A stretch of DNA of 64,000 bases from Ruegeria sp. Alg231-54. Lineage in GTDB: Bacteria; Pseudomonadota; Alphaproteobacteria; Rhodobacterales; Rhodobacteraceae. A program made the translations under genes and the position numbers. The stretch spans positions 1-64,000 of the forward strand of contig NZ_FREZ01000017.1 in assembly GCF_900143525.1 (NCBI RefSeq). Reading direction: 5' to 3'. Within the stretch, counting starts at the first letter, position 1; each line of letters starts with the position of its first letter. Below the pieces are notes generated by a model. It had not been told where the DNA came from, did no database searches, and was given only the letters and a program-made list of their open reading frames with translations. Of this stretch, positions 54,321 through 63,140 are shown one piece after another.

Positions 54321-54700
54321 TGCAAAACTGGAATCGCAAAGGTCGCAATTGAAGGTCCGCATCGGGCAACGGTACCTTTGTCCCGCATAGTTGCTATCCA
54401 TGGCTCTAAAACACTGCATCCTTGATCCAAATTCCGCATCCTGTGCATAGCTGAATTGCTAGCTCCATGCACCGCAAAGGCAGGGAAGGTCTGCTTGGTG
54501 GCCAACCTAACCACAAAGTGCTGACTCTTTTGAGTCGACACACAAACCTAACGCGTTTCCTGATGCGTAATTTGTGCGTAATGCGAGCGTAAATTTTTGC
54601 GTAATCGATGAGAAAAATTGCAAAAAACAACTCTTAAGAAGTAAGCTCGAGTCCCCCAAATTTTTTCTTTTATTGTTTAAAATCAGATTATTAAATATTT
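54321..54700. other. Gene-poor stretch before tRNA-Leu
   Basis: About 380 bases, AT-rich towards the tRNA. I find no gene. The T-rich run at 54660-54680 lies just 3' of the minus-strand tRNA and could serve as its terminator, but no stem precedes it. Confidence 0.35.
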
Positions 54701-54786
54701 TGGTGCGGGCGGTGGGACTCGAACCCACACGGGCATACGCCCTTCAGATTTTAAGTCTGATATGTCTACCATTCCATCACGCCCGC
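54701..54786 (-). tRNA. tRNA-Leu (anticodon UAA)
   Basis: Minus-strand cloverleaf: acceptor GCGGGCG (5' end at 54786) pairs with CGCCCGC, followed by discriminator A and an encoded CCA (54701-54703). Anticodon stem-loop TCAGA-CTTAAAA-TCTGA gives UAA. A long variable arm (GGGCGTATGCCC) marks it as class II, as expected for leucine. T-arm with GTTCGAGTCC is intact. Confidence 0.95.
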
Positions 54787-55351
54787 TCAGCGTGCCGGGC
54801 CTCTGTTGGGCCGTAGGAACTCAGTAAGGCCATCAGATCATGAATTCAATGCGTTTTGCCCGGGAAACTTCGACTTCAAATCGTCGGGATTTCGATGTTT
54901 CTCAGGAACAAGCAAAAAGAATTTGCAAGTTCCATTACAGTGGGGGTTTTGCTAACAACTTTCACGTTCCACTATCTGGTTTGAGCCTACCCCACTCACT
55001 TCGAACAGATATATAGTGAGGACTGGGTCGAATTCATGCAAAAGATTATCGAGCGCTCCACCCTTTACGTCTTTGGCACCACAATCGGCCGAAGCTGACC
55101 ACTAAAGGTCGAACCTGTCATCTTTACAGGCGAACTGCTCCCGCAAGAACTCAAAGTTCGACACGTATGCTTTGATACCCCGCGTCCGTCGGCGCCCTTG
55201 GTTGTTTGATAAAGTTGGCTGAAACAGAGACGTTTAAAACGCTTAAGTCAGTCAGCGATGCTGTTGTTCATCCGTTTGTCGATGAGAGCGGTTGGCGCAA
55301 TTTGAAGCTCATAGGTTACGGAGGACTCGTAGAGTTCGACTGCGTTGTAGA
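54787..55351. other. AT-rich gap, no gene seen
   Basis: About 565 bases upstream of the tRNA and downstream of the methyltransferase gene. Frames are short and interrupted. It may contain decayed coding material, but I cannot identify any family. Confidence 0.35.
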
Positions 55352-56206
55352 CTAGGCATTGAGTTGTGACGGCCATAGCGCATCGAGTCGTGCTCTAGTG
55401 GCCTCAATACTCCAGTTCGTAGTCGGTGAATTCGTACGCTCCAATTGAACGTAGAACTCAAGATCGTGGTCCTGCGTAGTTAGGAAGTAGCGCAAGTCAA
55501 AACACAAGCCAGTTTCACTTACAATAAGGCCCATCAAACGCATAAAGTGCCAAGGAGTGAACACCCAGCAATGGACATCAACATATTGTCCCCTTTCAAA
55601 AGCCCTAAGGCCTTCATCGATGAATTCTGGAGGGTGGCAATACTCTAGATTATCTATGCTTGTATAGTCATCCCAGAGACGCCATGTATCTGCAGACACG
55701 ACATTTGCAAAGTGGTCAGCAATCAAACGCTTGCTTGGCCGCCTGCGCCGTTCCTTATATGCTTCCCTTACTTCTTGAGGATTAGAAACGGCTCTATGTA
55801 CGTCGAACGTAAAGCGCTTATCTGGAACTATCAGTAACAGCACCCCCCCAACTGACAGGCAATCATGCATTTCATGAAGCCAACCACAGAGGTCAGGAAC
55901 ATGTTCTATCACATGTGAAGCCACAACGAAGTCCAGAGGTTGGCGATCTCCAAGCATTCGGCTTAAAGGCTGATCACTCCAAACTAAGTCGATGTGTTCC
56001 AAGTCTTTGGTGTCTTCCTCTTTGTGGTATTTTTTGCGCAGTTCATCTGTAGAACAATGATCGACATAGATTACATCGCTGTCAGATCGCCTAACGATTG
56101 GACGATTGAGTGGTCCGATCTCTGCTCCACGCTTACCGAGTGGACTCCAGTCCGAGAATAATCGTCCGCGCTTCCGCTCTAGAACCGCCAAATACTCCGG
56201 TGTCAT
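55352..56206 (-). CDS. Class I SAM-dependent methyltransferase
   Basis: 284 residues. A Rossmann methyltransferase of the type 11 kind: GAEIGPLNRP (motif I region), VIYVDHCSTDELRKKY, and DFVVASHVIEHVPDLCGWLHEMHDCLSVGGVLLLIVPDKR (in pieces), which is the classic motif II/III stretch. Such stand-alone enzymes often modify sugars or polyketides in surface-polymer loci. It is clearly more AT-rich than the urease and sulfatase genes around it and lies alone between a tRNA and an integrase stump, so it is probably horizontally acquired cargo. Confidence 0.8.
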   Translation of the reverse strand: MTPEYLAVLERKRGRLFSDWSPLGKRGAEIGPLNRPIVRRSDSDVIYVDHCSTDELRKKYHKEEDTKDLEHIDLVWSDQPLSRMLGDRQPLDFVVASHVIEHVPDLCGWLHEMHDCLSVGGVLLLIVPDKRFTFDVHRAVSNPQEVREAYKERRRRPSKRLIADHFANVVSADTWRLWDDYTSIDNLEYCHPPEFIDEGLRAFERGQYVDVHCWVFTPWHFMRLMGLIVSETGLCFDLRYFLTTQDHDLEFYVQLERTNSPTTNWSIEATRARLDALWPSQLNA

Positions 56207-56454
56207 AGTATCACTCCTAAGGCCGCTTCACTAACAAGAGGATCTTTATGTGTTGCTAACTTTTGCAAATAACTGCTCTTCTAACTCAATACTCCAGAAA
56301 TGGCCGAAAAAACGCGTCGAGAACTGTATGTAACCAAAACGCCTAGCGCTGAAAGATCATGTTAGCTGAAATTTTCCAATTAGCTTACCACTCGTCGACG
56401 ATATCGCCCAACTAAACCACTGGATCAAGTGTTTTTACTTCGGGTGCCGCTTGA

Positions 56455-56970
56455 TCAACTCCAGCGGCCCCAGTTTGGGTTTTGCGCCACAAGGAGCTCA
56501 ACTGGGCCTTTGACCGCCTTGATGTCAGGCGCTGTGATGTTCGCTATCTGCACAGACCCCAGCAGAGGAATGGCATCTTTTTCGATCCTGTGTCTTGCGC
56601 GTGCGAAGGTCTTTTCAGCCCAGCGTTCGCGCTCACGATCCAGCCATGCGCGGGCTACACCGGCAAAGGTGGTGTCCGACAGTGCAGACCGTTCCTTTAC
56701 CTCTTCGCGCATCGCTGCGAATTGCGGGTCAATGTCGGCCAGCAGCAGGCCCCTCTGTTCCACAACACGCTGACGGACATCTTTAAGGCCTGTCGCGGGG
56801 TAGGTTCCCAAAGTCATTTCTTTGGCTGCCTTGTCGAGCCGGAAGCACCCTAGCCACATCTTGCTGCCACCGGGGTTAACAATAATGGCAAGCCCACCTC
56901 CATCGGCAAGCCGGTACTTCTTGTCACGTGGTTTCGCGGCCTTGATCTTTGAGTCCGTAAGCTTGGTCAT
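56455..56970 (-). pseudogene. P4-type tyrosine integrase, N-terminal stump
   Basis: Starts at ATG 56970 with the DUF4102 arm-binding domain (KLTDSKIKAAKPRDKKYRLADGGGL in pieces, GSKMWLGCFRL, TLGTYPATGLKDVRQRV) and runs into the core-binding domain (FAGVARAWLDRERERWAEKTF, LLGSVQIANITAPDIKAV). After that point the sequence no longer matches and the frame ends; the catalytic Arg-His-Arg-Tyr domain is absent. It is a dead integrase marking a former island in this stretch. Confidence 0.8.
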
Positions 56971-56988
56971 TCCTGCATACTTTCTCAC

Positions 56989-57244
56989 TGGCGAACCCCA
57001 AACTCACCCCCATAGGAGGTCGTGCTAGCGGAGCCCAAGTTTCCTTGGGGCTGAGAAAGACTGGCACATGAAGCGGGCAGCAAACAAAGGCGCCTGACTT
57101 CGATCTAGGAAGGTTTTGATGGACCTAGGCTCCACCAAAACCTAACAGAACAACTAGATAGCAAGCATTTGAGTGGCGTGACACAAAATGAAGCTGCATG
57201 CGTATCTTTCGCTGTCCAGACACGGCATCTACTACTTCCGTTGG
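56989..57244. other. Gap between integrase stump and IS end, nothing assigned
   Basis: Non-coding by eye; short frames only. Together with the flanking stump and solo IS end it reads as scar tissue from lost mobile elements. Confidence 0.4.
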
Positions 57245-57312
57245 CCTCTAAGGCATCCTTCCATTCAATCGAACGGATGGCACCATCAAACCTTTGGATC
57301 AAACATCTAAGT
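57245..57312 (-). repeat. IS481-type element end, solo copy
   Basis: Matches 656-723 over 68 bases (about 84% by eye). The minus-strand reading resembles the same leader peptide (FDGAIRSIEWKDALEA against FDGMEG context) but no transposase follows. It is a solo terminus left beside the integrase stump. Confidence 0.6.
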
Positions 57313-57420
57313 CCAAATGACAAGTTTGGGTGCAAAAACGGACCTTCGTGAGCAGGTGCTTTCTCGCAAATTTTTGTATAGATCGGGTGGCAACGATTGA
57401 TGCCTCCCGAGTATTAACTT

Positions 57421-58995
57421 CTACTGCGACATCCCGCCTTCGGTCGATATTTGTTCTTCGACATGGCCCTGGTTAGTTATGACCGATCCCCGTGGAGGAT
57501 ATTCCTTGAATGTAGACAGGTGGTTTTGGACGATTTTGGCAGCAGGACCAAATGCCCACATCTTGTTGCCCATCCACCGTGTATACATCCCCGATTCCTC
57601 GGCCGCTTTTTCGTAGGGATCGCGGCGTAGGTTAAACAGCAGGGGTGCGTTCAGTTCTTCTTTGGGTCCCGCCCAACCTTCGGTTTGTATCGTGAAGTGC
57701 GCTTTCCAGTCACCATGCCTCACCGCTTGCAGGTCCGGGCCTTCGTAGTAGATGATCTCATCACGGTTGCTGTCGCTGTCACCAGTCAAAAACGACAGTT
57801 GGTTGAACCCATCCAGATGCGCCTGATAGCCCTCGTAGCCTTGGAGCAATGATCCAGGCAGATCGTCCGGGCCGCCAGCGGCGGCAACAAGGGTGGGCAT
57901 CCAGTCTAGACCGGCAAAAATACCGTTGCTCACGGTTCCGGCTGGGACTTTTCCGGGCCAGCGAATGATGGCAGGGACGCGGAAGCCGCCTTCCCAGGTT
58001 GTGCCTTTTTCGCCATGGAACGGTGTTGTTCCCCCGTCGGGCCAAGTCATGGTTTCAGGGCCATTATCCGAGGTGAATACGACAATTGTGTTTTCTGAGA
58101 CGCCGAGTTCGTCCAACCGAGCCATGACTTTGCCCACGTTGTCGTCAAGCTCCTTCATGACCACATCCTGCAAACCGCGTCCGTCACCCAACATGGCTTC
58201 GTAATCGGGGCTCAGATGTGTCCAGACATGCGCACGCGCCGGGGCCATCCAAACAAAGAAAGGCGTTTCACTGTCAACCGCGCGGTTGATGAAGTCCAGC
58301 GTGTGCGCCGTTACTTCATCGTCGAGCGTCCTCTGCCGCTGGGGCGGAGCGGGACCATCGTCGATAATGCGTTGTTTTCCGACCAAACCCCAGCGCGGAT
58401 CAACAGTTTCATCTACGGTATCAGTTGCGTAGGCATGGATGATGTTCCGAGGGCCAAAAGTGTCGTTGAATTTCTGATCTTTCGGCCAGTCCGGATCGGA
58501 TGTGTATTCCATCGCGTTCAGGTGATAGAGCCAGCCCCAGTATTCGTCAAAACCCTTCACTGTCGGAAGGAACTTGTTCATATCGCCCAGATGGTTCTTG
58601 CCAAACTGACCGGTCGTGTAGCCCAGCGATTTCAGCATGTTGGCTAGAGTAGGATCATTTTCACTCAGACCTTTTTCCGGGTCTCCGGGCAGGCCAACCG
58701 TGTGCATCCCCGTTCGAACCGGAAATTGTCCGGTGATAAGGGCAGACCGTCCGGCGGTACAGCTTGGCTGCGCATAGTAATCCGTCAGGCGCATGCCATC
58801 CGCAGCAAGCTGGTCAAGGTTGGGGGTTTTGATGCTTTTCACACCCTGATGGTAGCTGCCCAAACTGGCCCAGCCGACGTCGTCGGCCATGATGACAAGG
58901 ATATTGGGTTGGTCGGTTTCGGCCAAAACTGGCGTTGCACAGACCGAAGCTGTGGCCAGCGTGGCGGAAACCGCAACAGATCGAAGAATGAACAT
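57421..58995 (-). CDS. Arylsulfatase (S1 family), secreted
   Basis: 524 residues from ATG 58995, with AGAGG just upstream; the longer frame is not needed. Signal peptide ends near PVLA (residue about 26). Sulfatase fold: NILVIMADDVGWASLG with metal Asp residues, the maturation site CTAGR (Cys converted to formylglycine, C-x-A-x-R) followed by SALITGQFPVRTGMH, GKNHLGD, and VVFTSDNGPE. It hydrolyses sulfate esters in the periplasm. An activating enzyme is not visible in the window. Divergent from a LysR gene with an inverted repeat in the gap. Confidence 0.9.
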   Translation of the reverse strand: MFILRSVAVSATLATASVCATPVLAETDQPNILVIMADDVGWASLGSYHQGVKSIKTPNLDQLAADGMRLTDYYAQPSCTAGRSALITGQFPVRTGMHTVGLPGDPEKGLSENDPTLANMLKSLGYTTGQFGKNHLGDMNKFLPTVKGFDEYWGWLYHLNAMEYTSDPDWPKDQKFNDTFGPRNIIHAYATDTVDETVDPRWGLVGKQRIIDDGPAPPQRQRTLDDEVTAHTLDFINRAVDSETPFFVWMAPARAHVWTHLSPDYEAMLGDGRGLQDVVMKELDDNVGKVMARLDELGVSENTIVVFTSDNGPETMTWPDGGTTPFHGEKGTTWEGGFRVPAIIRWPGKVPAGTVSNGIFAGLDWMPTLVAAAGGPDDLPGSLLQGYEGYQAHLDGFNQLSFLTGDSDSNRDEIIYYEGPDLQAVRHGDWKAHFTIQTEGWAGPKEELNAPLLFNLRRDPYEKAAEESGMYTRWMGNKMWAFGPAAKIVQNHLSTFKEYPPRGSVITNQGHVEEQISTEGGMSQ

Positions 58996-59098
58996 TTTTA
59001 CCTCTGTGGACGTAGAAGACGATATCGGTGGTGGGAATATCGAAGGGTCCATCAGGCATAGCGATTGAGACTTTCGCGTCGCAACACAGCTTTACCAG

Positions 59099-59117
59099 GA
59101 TTTCATATTGTGAAATC
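59099..59117. promoter_or_regulatory. Candidate LysR operator for arylsulfatase
   Basis: Perfect inverted repeat GATTTCA-TATTG-TGAAATC lies between the divergent sulfatase and lysR genes, 36 bases ahead of the lysR start. Dyads with a short spacer and a T-N11-A core are the usual LysR-type site. Confidence 0.6.
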
Positions 59118-59152
59118 TAAAAAACAAAACCTGAAATGAAATTGACCACATA

Positions 59153-60055
59153 ATGAACGAAAACGCATTGACCGCCTTTCTTGTATTGGCTGAAACCGGC
59201 AGCTTCCAAAATGCAGCCCGTACGATGGGTGTGTCCAACGCATCATTGTCCCGCTATGTCGGGCAGGCCGAAGACCATACGGGACTTGTTTTGTTTCATC
59301 GAAGCCGAAACAGCAGCACACTGACACGCGCGGGGCAGGAGTTCTTGCCAATCGCCCAGGCGCTGCGCGAAGACCTGAATCGATATGCAACACGCGTGGC
59401 CGGTTTGCGCGGAACCGGGCCCGGCACTTTACTGATCGGTTGCGGGCCTCTGACCACAAGGACCCTGATCCTGCCCGCCTTGCGATCAGTGCGGCAAGTG
59501 ATGCCTGACCTGCGCTTCCGAATTCTGGTGAGCGCCTACGCACGCCCGCTCGACTTATTGCAAGCGGGAAAATTCGACGTATTCCTCGGCGATCTGACCT
59601 ACACACCTGAAGCCGAAGATGTCGAGATCATCGTAATGGAAAAACAACAGATCCAGTTTGTTGCTCATCGCGATCATGAGGTGCACCAGCGCGGCCCGCA
59701 AATTATTGCTGGTATATTCGATTATCCCTTTGCATCGCCGCATCTTCACAAACACTGGAAAGTGACCTTGATAAAGTCACTTGGTGGCGATGCCGAGGCT
59801 GTCGAGAAAGTTAAGGCCCAGCCGCATATCGAATGTGACGACTACAACCTCCTGACTGGATTGTTGGCAGAGCCTGACTTCATTGTGGGAGGGATGCCGG
59901 ACACGTTCGCAGAACTGATCCGTGCAAAGACAATCAAACCCGTGTCAATGAAACAAAGCCTTGCGTGGAACATTTGCGCGGCGCGTAAGTCGCAGAACAC
60001 GTCGGATGCTCTTGAATTGTGCTGGAGCGAGTTTGCTAAATATCGCGCCCGGTGA
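59153..60055 (+). CDS. LysR family transcriptional regulator
   Basis: 300 residues: N-terminal winged helix (FLVLAETGSFQNAARTMGVSNASLSRYVGQAE in pieces), linker helix, then effector domain (LLIGCGPLTTRTLILPALR, FDVFLGDL, FASPHLHKHW). Divergent from the arylsulfatase gene, whose expression it probably controls in response to a sulfate ester or its product. The operator-like dyad at 59099-59117 supports this. Confidence 0.88.
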   Translation: MNENALTAFLVLAETGSFQNAARTMGVSNASLSRYVGQAEDHTGLVLFHRSRNSSTLTRAGQEFLPIAQALREDLNRYATRVAGLRGTGPGTLLIGCGPLTTRTLILPALRSVRQVMPDLRFRILVSAYARPLDLLQAGKFDVFLGDLTYTPEAEDVEIIVMEKQQIQFVAHRDHEVHQRGPQIIAGIFDYPFASPHLHKHWKVTLIKSLGGDAEAVEKVKAQPHIECDDYNLLTGLLAEPDFIVGGMPDTFAELIRAKTIKPVSMKQSLAWNICAARKSQNTSDALELCWSEFAKYRAR

Positions 60056-60089
60056 CGTGAGGCATCTAATGGTGTCCGATTGAGACGTT

Positions 60090-60314
60090 TTGTGGCTCAA
60101 TCACGTAGAAGCTGACAAAACGACCTTGCTTCGGGCGGCCAGGATGCTCGACTCCTATACTGAAACGGTTGATAACCTTATCAAAATTGGCAAGCTCCAA
60201 GAAAATCCAGCTTACGCTCGCCGTTGGGCACAAAAATACCGCACTGTGGAAAATGACAATTTAGCGACGCTAGTTAGCGTTCAGCACTCAATTCAGTTGA
60301 CCGAATTCTTGTAG
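60090..60314 (+). CDS. Small hypothetical protein
   Basis: 74 codons from 60090, or 57 from ATG 60144 (MLDSYTETV). Predicted to be a small helical, charged protein (NLIKIGKLQENPAYARRWAQKYR). No family recognised and no strong ribosome site. Support for reality comes from the terminator hairpin starting at its stop codon (60314). Otherwise it could be the untranslated tail of the lysR transcript. Confidence 0.35.
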   Translation: MWLNHVEADKTTLLRAARMLDSYTETVDNLIKIGKLQENPAYARRWAQKYRTVENDNLATLVSVQHSIQLTEFL

Positions 60315-60340
60315 GGCTGGACTGTTTCCAGCCCCTTTCT
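60314..60340 (+). terminator. Rho-independent terminator
   Basis: GGGCTGGA (60314-60321) pairs perfectly with TCCAGCCC (60327-60334) over a 5-base loop, followed by CTTTCT. It ends the plus-strand transcript of the LysR gene or the small gene just upstream. Confidence 0.7.
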
Positions 60341-60614
60341 CTGCGCCTTGAATGGAAGAACTATGCCGAATTTGTGGAAATACCCATCGTGCATTTTGGA
60401 TAGCCGGGCACAAATACCTCAATAAATCCGCGTGTGGAATGGAATATCTATGCTGAGTCCATCATCACTAAACTGGCGGTCGGGTGTTCAAACAACGCTT
60501 CTCGGTTTGCTTTGTCGTCTGACTCGCCGGTTTCATCGTCTGGCCGCGCAGATCGCTTCGACAGGCCTGCGGTAAGCTTCGATAGGTTCATCAGCATGCG
60601 CTCGGCAGGCTGGT

Positions 60615-62054
60615 TTATACCACCGAAAACGCATCATCCTCATCCCTGGTGACGTTAAACACCACATCCTCGAAGTCATAGTCGCCCCCACCCGTCAAGT
60701 CCTCGAAACCGATAGTCATTGACTGGCCACCCGACACGACACCCGAAAGCGCGTGTTTTTGATCGTCACTATTCAAAGCCGCCTTTTCGGCGTGAATCGT
60801 GGTCACGCCGGCAGAGTTTCCGTTCACCGTCAAAACAAAATCAAATTCATCGTCCACGTCTGCCATGCCACCATTACCGGCAACAAAACCCAGATCGTCG
60901 CTGTCTGAAAGGGAATTAGCCCAATCTGCACCATCCTGAACGATGAAGAACCCAAGGCGGCTTCCGTCGGTCAGGTTACTTAAGTTCACTGTGCCATTCG
61001 CATCATTGGTGTTTTCAAAAACCAGTCGCACATTTGCAATTTCGCCATTGGTCAGAATGTCGTAAACACCAAGGACATTATTAAAGTCCGCGGTTCCAAG
61101 GTCGACCATTTGTATCCGAAAATCCGTCGTGCCGTCGCCCTCGAGAAAGGACTTGTTCACAATGCCGTTGACGATGCTGGCGTCGACTCTGGCTCCGGGC
61201 GCAAGGTCAGGTAGAAATTTCGCGTAGCTGACCACGGTGTTTCCATCCTTGGCGATGGCAAAAAAGTCGCCGCCTGTCTGCCCACCGTCCAGAGAAATAG
61301 TCAGGTCAGTCGTGCCGTCACCATCAAGATCGAATTCCACGTTCGAGCCATCGGTGAAACGGACGTTGGACCGGTTTAGCTCAACCCCTTCGATGACCAG
61401 GGATTTTCCCACACCAAACCCGCTGATAACACTTTGATCCAGTTCTTCCGGCGTCACTTTGAGGGTATCCGCTTCGCCGAACGACAGATTCTCTTGCGAG
61501 GATGTCGAAACCGGATCTGCCGGTTCGCCCGGATCGGGAACGACCGTTACCGGATCTACTGGCGTATCGGAACCACCGGCATCCGAACCGGCGCCGGTAT
61601 CCAACTGGACACTCGCCGTGGTGCGGGCAAAATTCTGAGTCACAATGACGGCAGGAACGCCGCCGAATGATCCAATTTCTATTCCGATGCCGATATATGC
61701 CAGGTTCGGGTTCAGGATGTTGGCGCGGTGATCGGGGCTGTTCATAAGTGCATTGTGCAAATCGATGACATCGTCCGAAAATCCCGGCTCTCCGCGTTGG
61801 CTTTGCCAGGCAATGTTCTCGGCAGTGGACCAGGACCCGGACAACACAAATCCCGCGTCGCGCATGCGCTGGGTGGCCGAGTTGCCACCCTCACCCGTAT
61901 GCGAGAAATCACCGGTTTCCAGCATCCACTGGCTGTGCTCTTCGGCCGAAGCGTTCAAGCGGAGTTCCAGCTCAACGGAGTCAAGGCCGCGCGATGCACG
62001 TTCTGCATTGATCAAATTAAGCATTTCACGCTCAAGCGTGCTGGCCTGCGACAT
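60615..62054 (-). CDS. CAP-domain protein with C-terminal DUF4114 domain
   Basis: 479 residues. Residues about 5-150 form a CAP/SCP domain (LNLINAERASRGLDSVELELRLNASAEEHSQWM in pieces, FSHTGEGGNS, ENIAWQS, NSPDHRANILNPNLAYIGIGIE). A Pro/Asp/Thr-rich linker follows, then a beta-rich, Asp-rich region (VEFDLDGDGTTDLTISLDGG, calcium-loop-like) and a DUF4114 domain near the end (FEDLTGGGDYDFEDVVFNV). No signal peptide is visible, so export by a type I system is likely, as for other acidic Ca-binding surface proteins. Function unknown; adhesion or interaction with other cells is plausible. Confidence 0.8.
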   Translation of the reverse strand: MSQASTLEREMLNLINAERASRGLDSVELELRLNASAEEHSQWMLETGDFSHTGEGGNSATQRMRDAGFVLSGSWSTAENIAWQSQRGEPGFSDDVIDLHNALMNSPDHRANILNPNLAYIGIGIEIGSFGGVPAVIVTQNFARTTASVQLDTGAGSDAGGSDTPVDPVTVVPDPGEPADPVSTSSQENLSFGEADTLKVTPEELDQSVISGFGVGKSLVIEGVELNRSNVRFTDGSNVEFDLDGDGTTDLTISLDGGQTGGDFFAIAKDGNTVVSYAKFLPDLAPGARVDASIVNGIVNKSFLEGDGTTDFRIQMVDLGTADFNNVLGVYDILTNGEIANVRLVFENTNDANGTVNLSNLTDGSRLGFFIVQDGADWANSLSDSDDLGFVAGNGGMADVDDEFDFVLTVNGNSAGVTTIHAEKAALNSDDQKHALSGVVSGGQSMTIGFEDLTGGGDYDFEDVVFNVTRDEDDAFSVV

Positions 62055-62307
62055 CGTCCATCCCCTGATTCAGCGCAATCGTCGAAGCAAACTCGTTCAG
62101 ATTTCCACAAACTGCAGTCGAAAAAGCGCGCGCAAGCTTTAAACGGCAGAGTTTCGCTCGACGGGCTAGTGCGAACGGCGATATTTTGCGAAACACGCAT
62201 CCGTTGGATGTAATAGGTTCCCACGTTTACATTGATAGCCGCCCACCAAAGGCGGCTTTGACCAGGCGATCCATGCGGCGGTGGCGCCGGGAATGGGATA
62301 AAAAAGC

Positions 62308-62366
62308 TGGCGATCCCGGAAGGACTCGAACCCTCAACCTGCTGATTAGAAGTCAGCTGCTCAATT
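62308..62366 (-). other. 3' fragment of tRNA-Arg(UCU), likely attachment-site scar
   Basis: On the minus strand the anticodon arm (GCTGA-CTTCTAA-TCAGC, anticodon UCU), T-arm (GAGGGTTCGAGTCCTTC) and the 3' acceptor strand CGGGATC-G-CCA are present. The 5' acceptor strand (should be GATCCCG) and most of the D-arm are missing, replaced by unrelated sequence. Such 3' tRNA halves arise when an integrating element carries a copy of the tRNA 3' end, so this is a candidate att site. Confidence 0.75.
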
Positions 62367-63065
62367 TACCCCCTAAAGGAAGTCACCATTTCCCACCATT
62401 ACTCTGATTTTTCCTAGTCTGATCCAGAATTTTTCCGACTATTTTTTTGAATCCGCCTCCTTTACCAAATCACCAACTTCAGAGCTTCTTTTCGAAGTCA
62501 TAGAACTGAAGACGCAACATTAGATTAAAGGCCTGCTGAGCGGAGCCCCGCGTAGCTCAAGCGAAGCAGGCCGGGTCCAACCTGCGTGACAAAGAGAGTC
62601 TGCTCCCATTTTGCCCAATGCGCCCAAACCTAGCTCCTTCTCTGAAAACTTAGGTCTGCACTCGCAATCTCGTCTTTGTATACCACTCAAAGGAAACAGC
62701 ATCGCGAAACAATGGGGAAATCGGCGAAAGGTCTTCAAACGAATCGTCGGCTTCTTCGAACCAACTTCTTTTTTGGCAGGTAGTCGCGGACACAAGGATA
62801 GTCCTTCTATCTATTCTTGGAAAATCGAAATTCGACAATAATTCCTTAAATTTATCCCTTATTATTTTTGAAAAACAACGTGTTGACAGAAATTCACACC
62901 TATGTTCGGCTAGTTGGAGAAGTCCTATCGAACAGAAAGTCAAACTGGCAGGGTAAGTGAGTTGAAGAACATCGATCAGATTTCAGGCAGGCACCACGCG
63001 GTGCTGACTCACAAAACAGAGAACAAATCTCACCCAATCACGCCCGTTCTTTGGCTTTTTGATGA
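62367..63065. other. AT-rich region next to the tRNA fragment
   Basis: About 700 bases, lower in GC than most of the window and without a credible gene. Short frames exist on both strands but show no family resemblance. It separates the att-like scar from the AAA ATPase gene and fits the edge of a mobile island. Confidence 0.4.
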
Positions 63066-63140
63066 GACGAAACCGCCATCGACAAGCTGGAATCAGACGA
63101 TCCGATACCGACATCTTTCGCGGCATATGCAATCAACCAG

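Noticed and set aside
62308-62400. Complete tRNA-Arg gene
   Set aside because: The 5' acceptor strand and most of the D-arm are missing, so it cannot fold as a full tRNA; kept as a 3' fragment.
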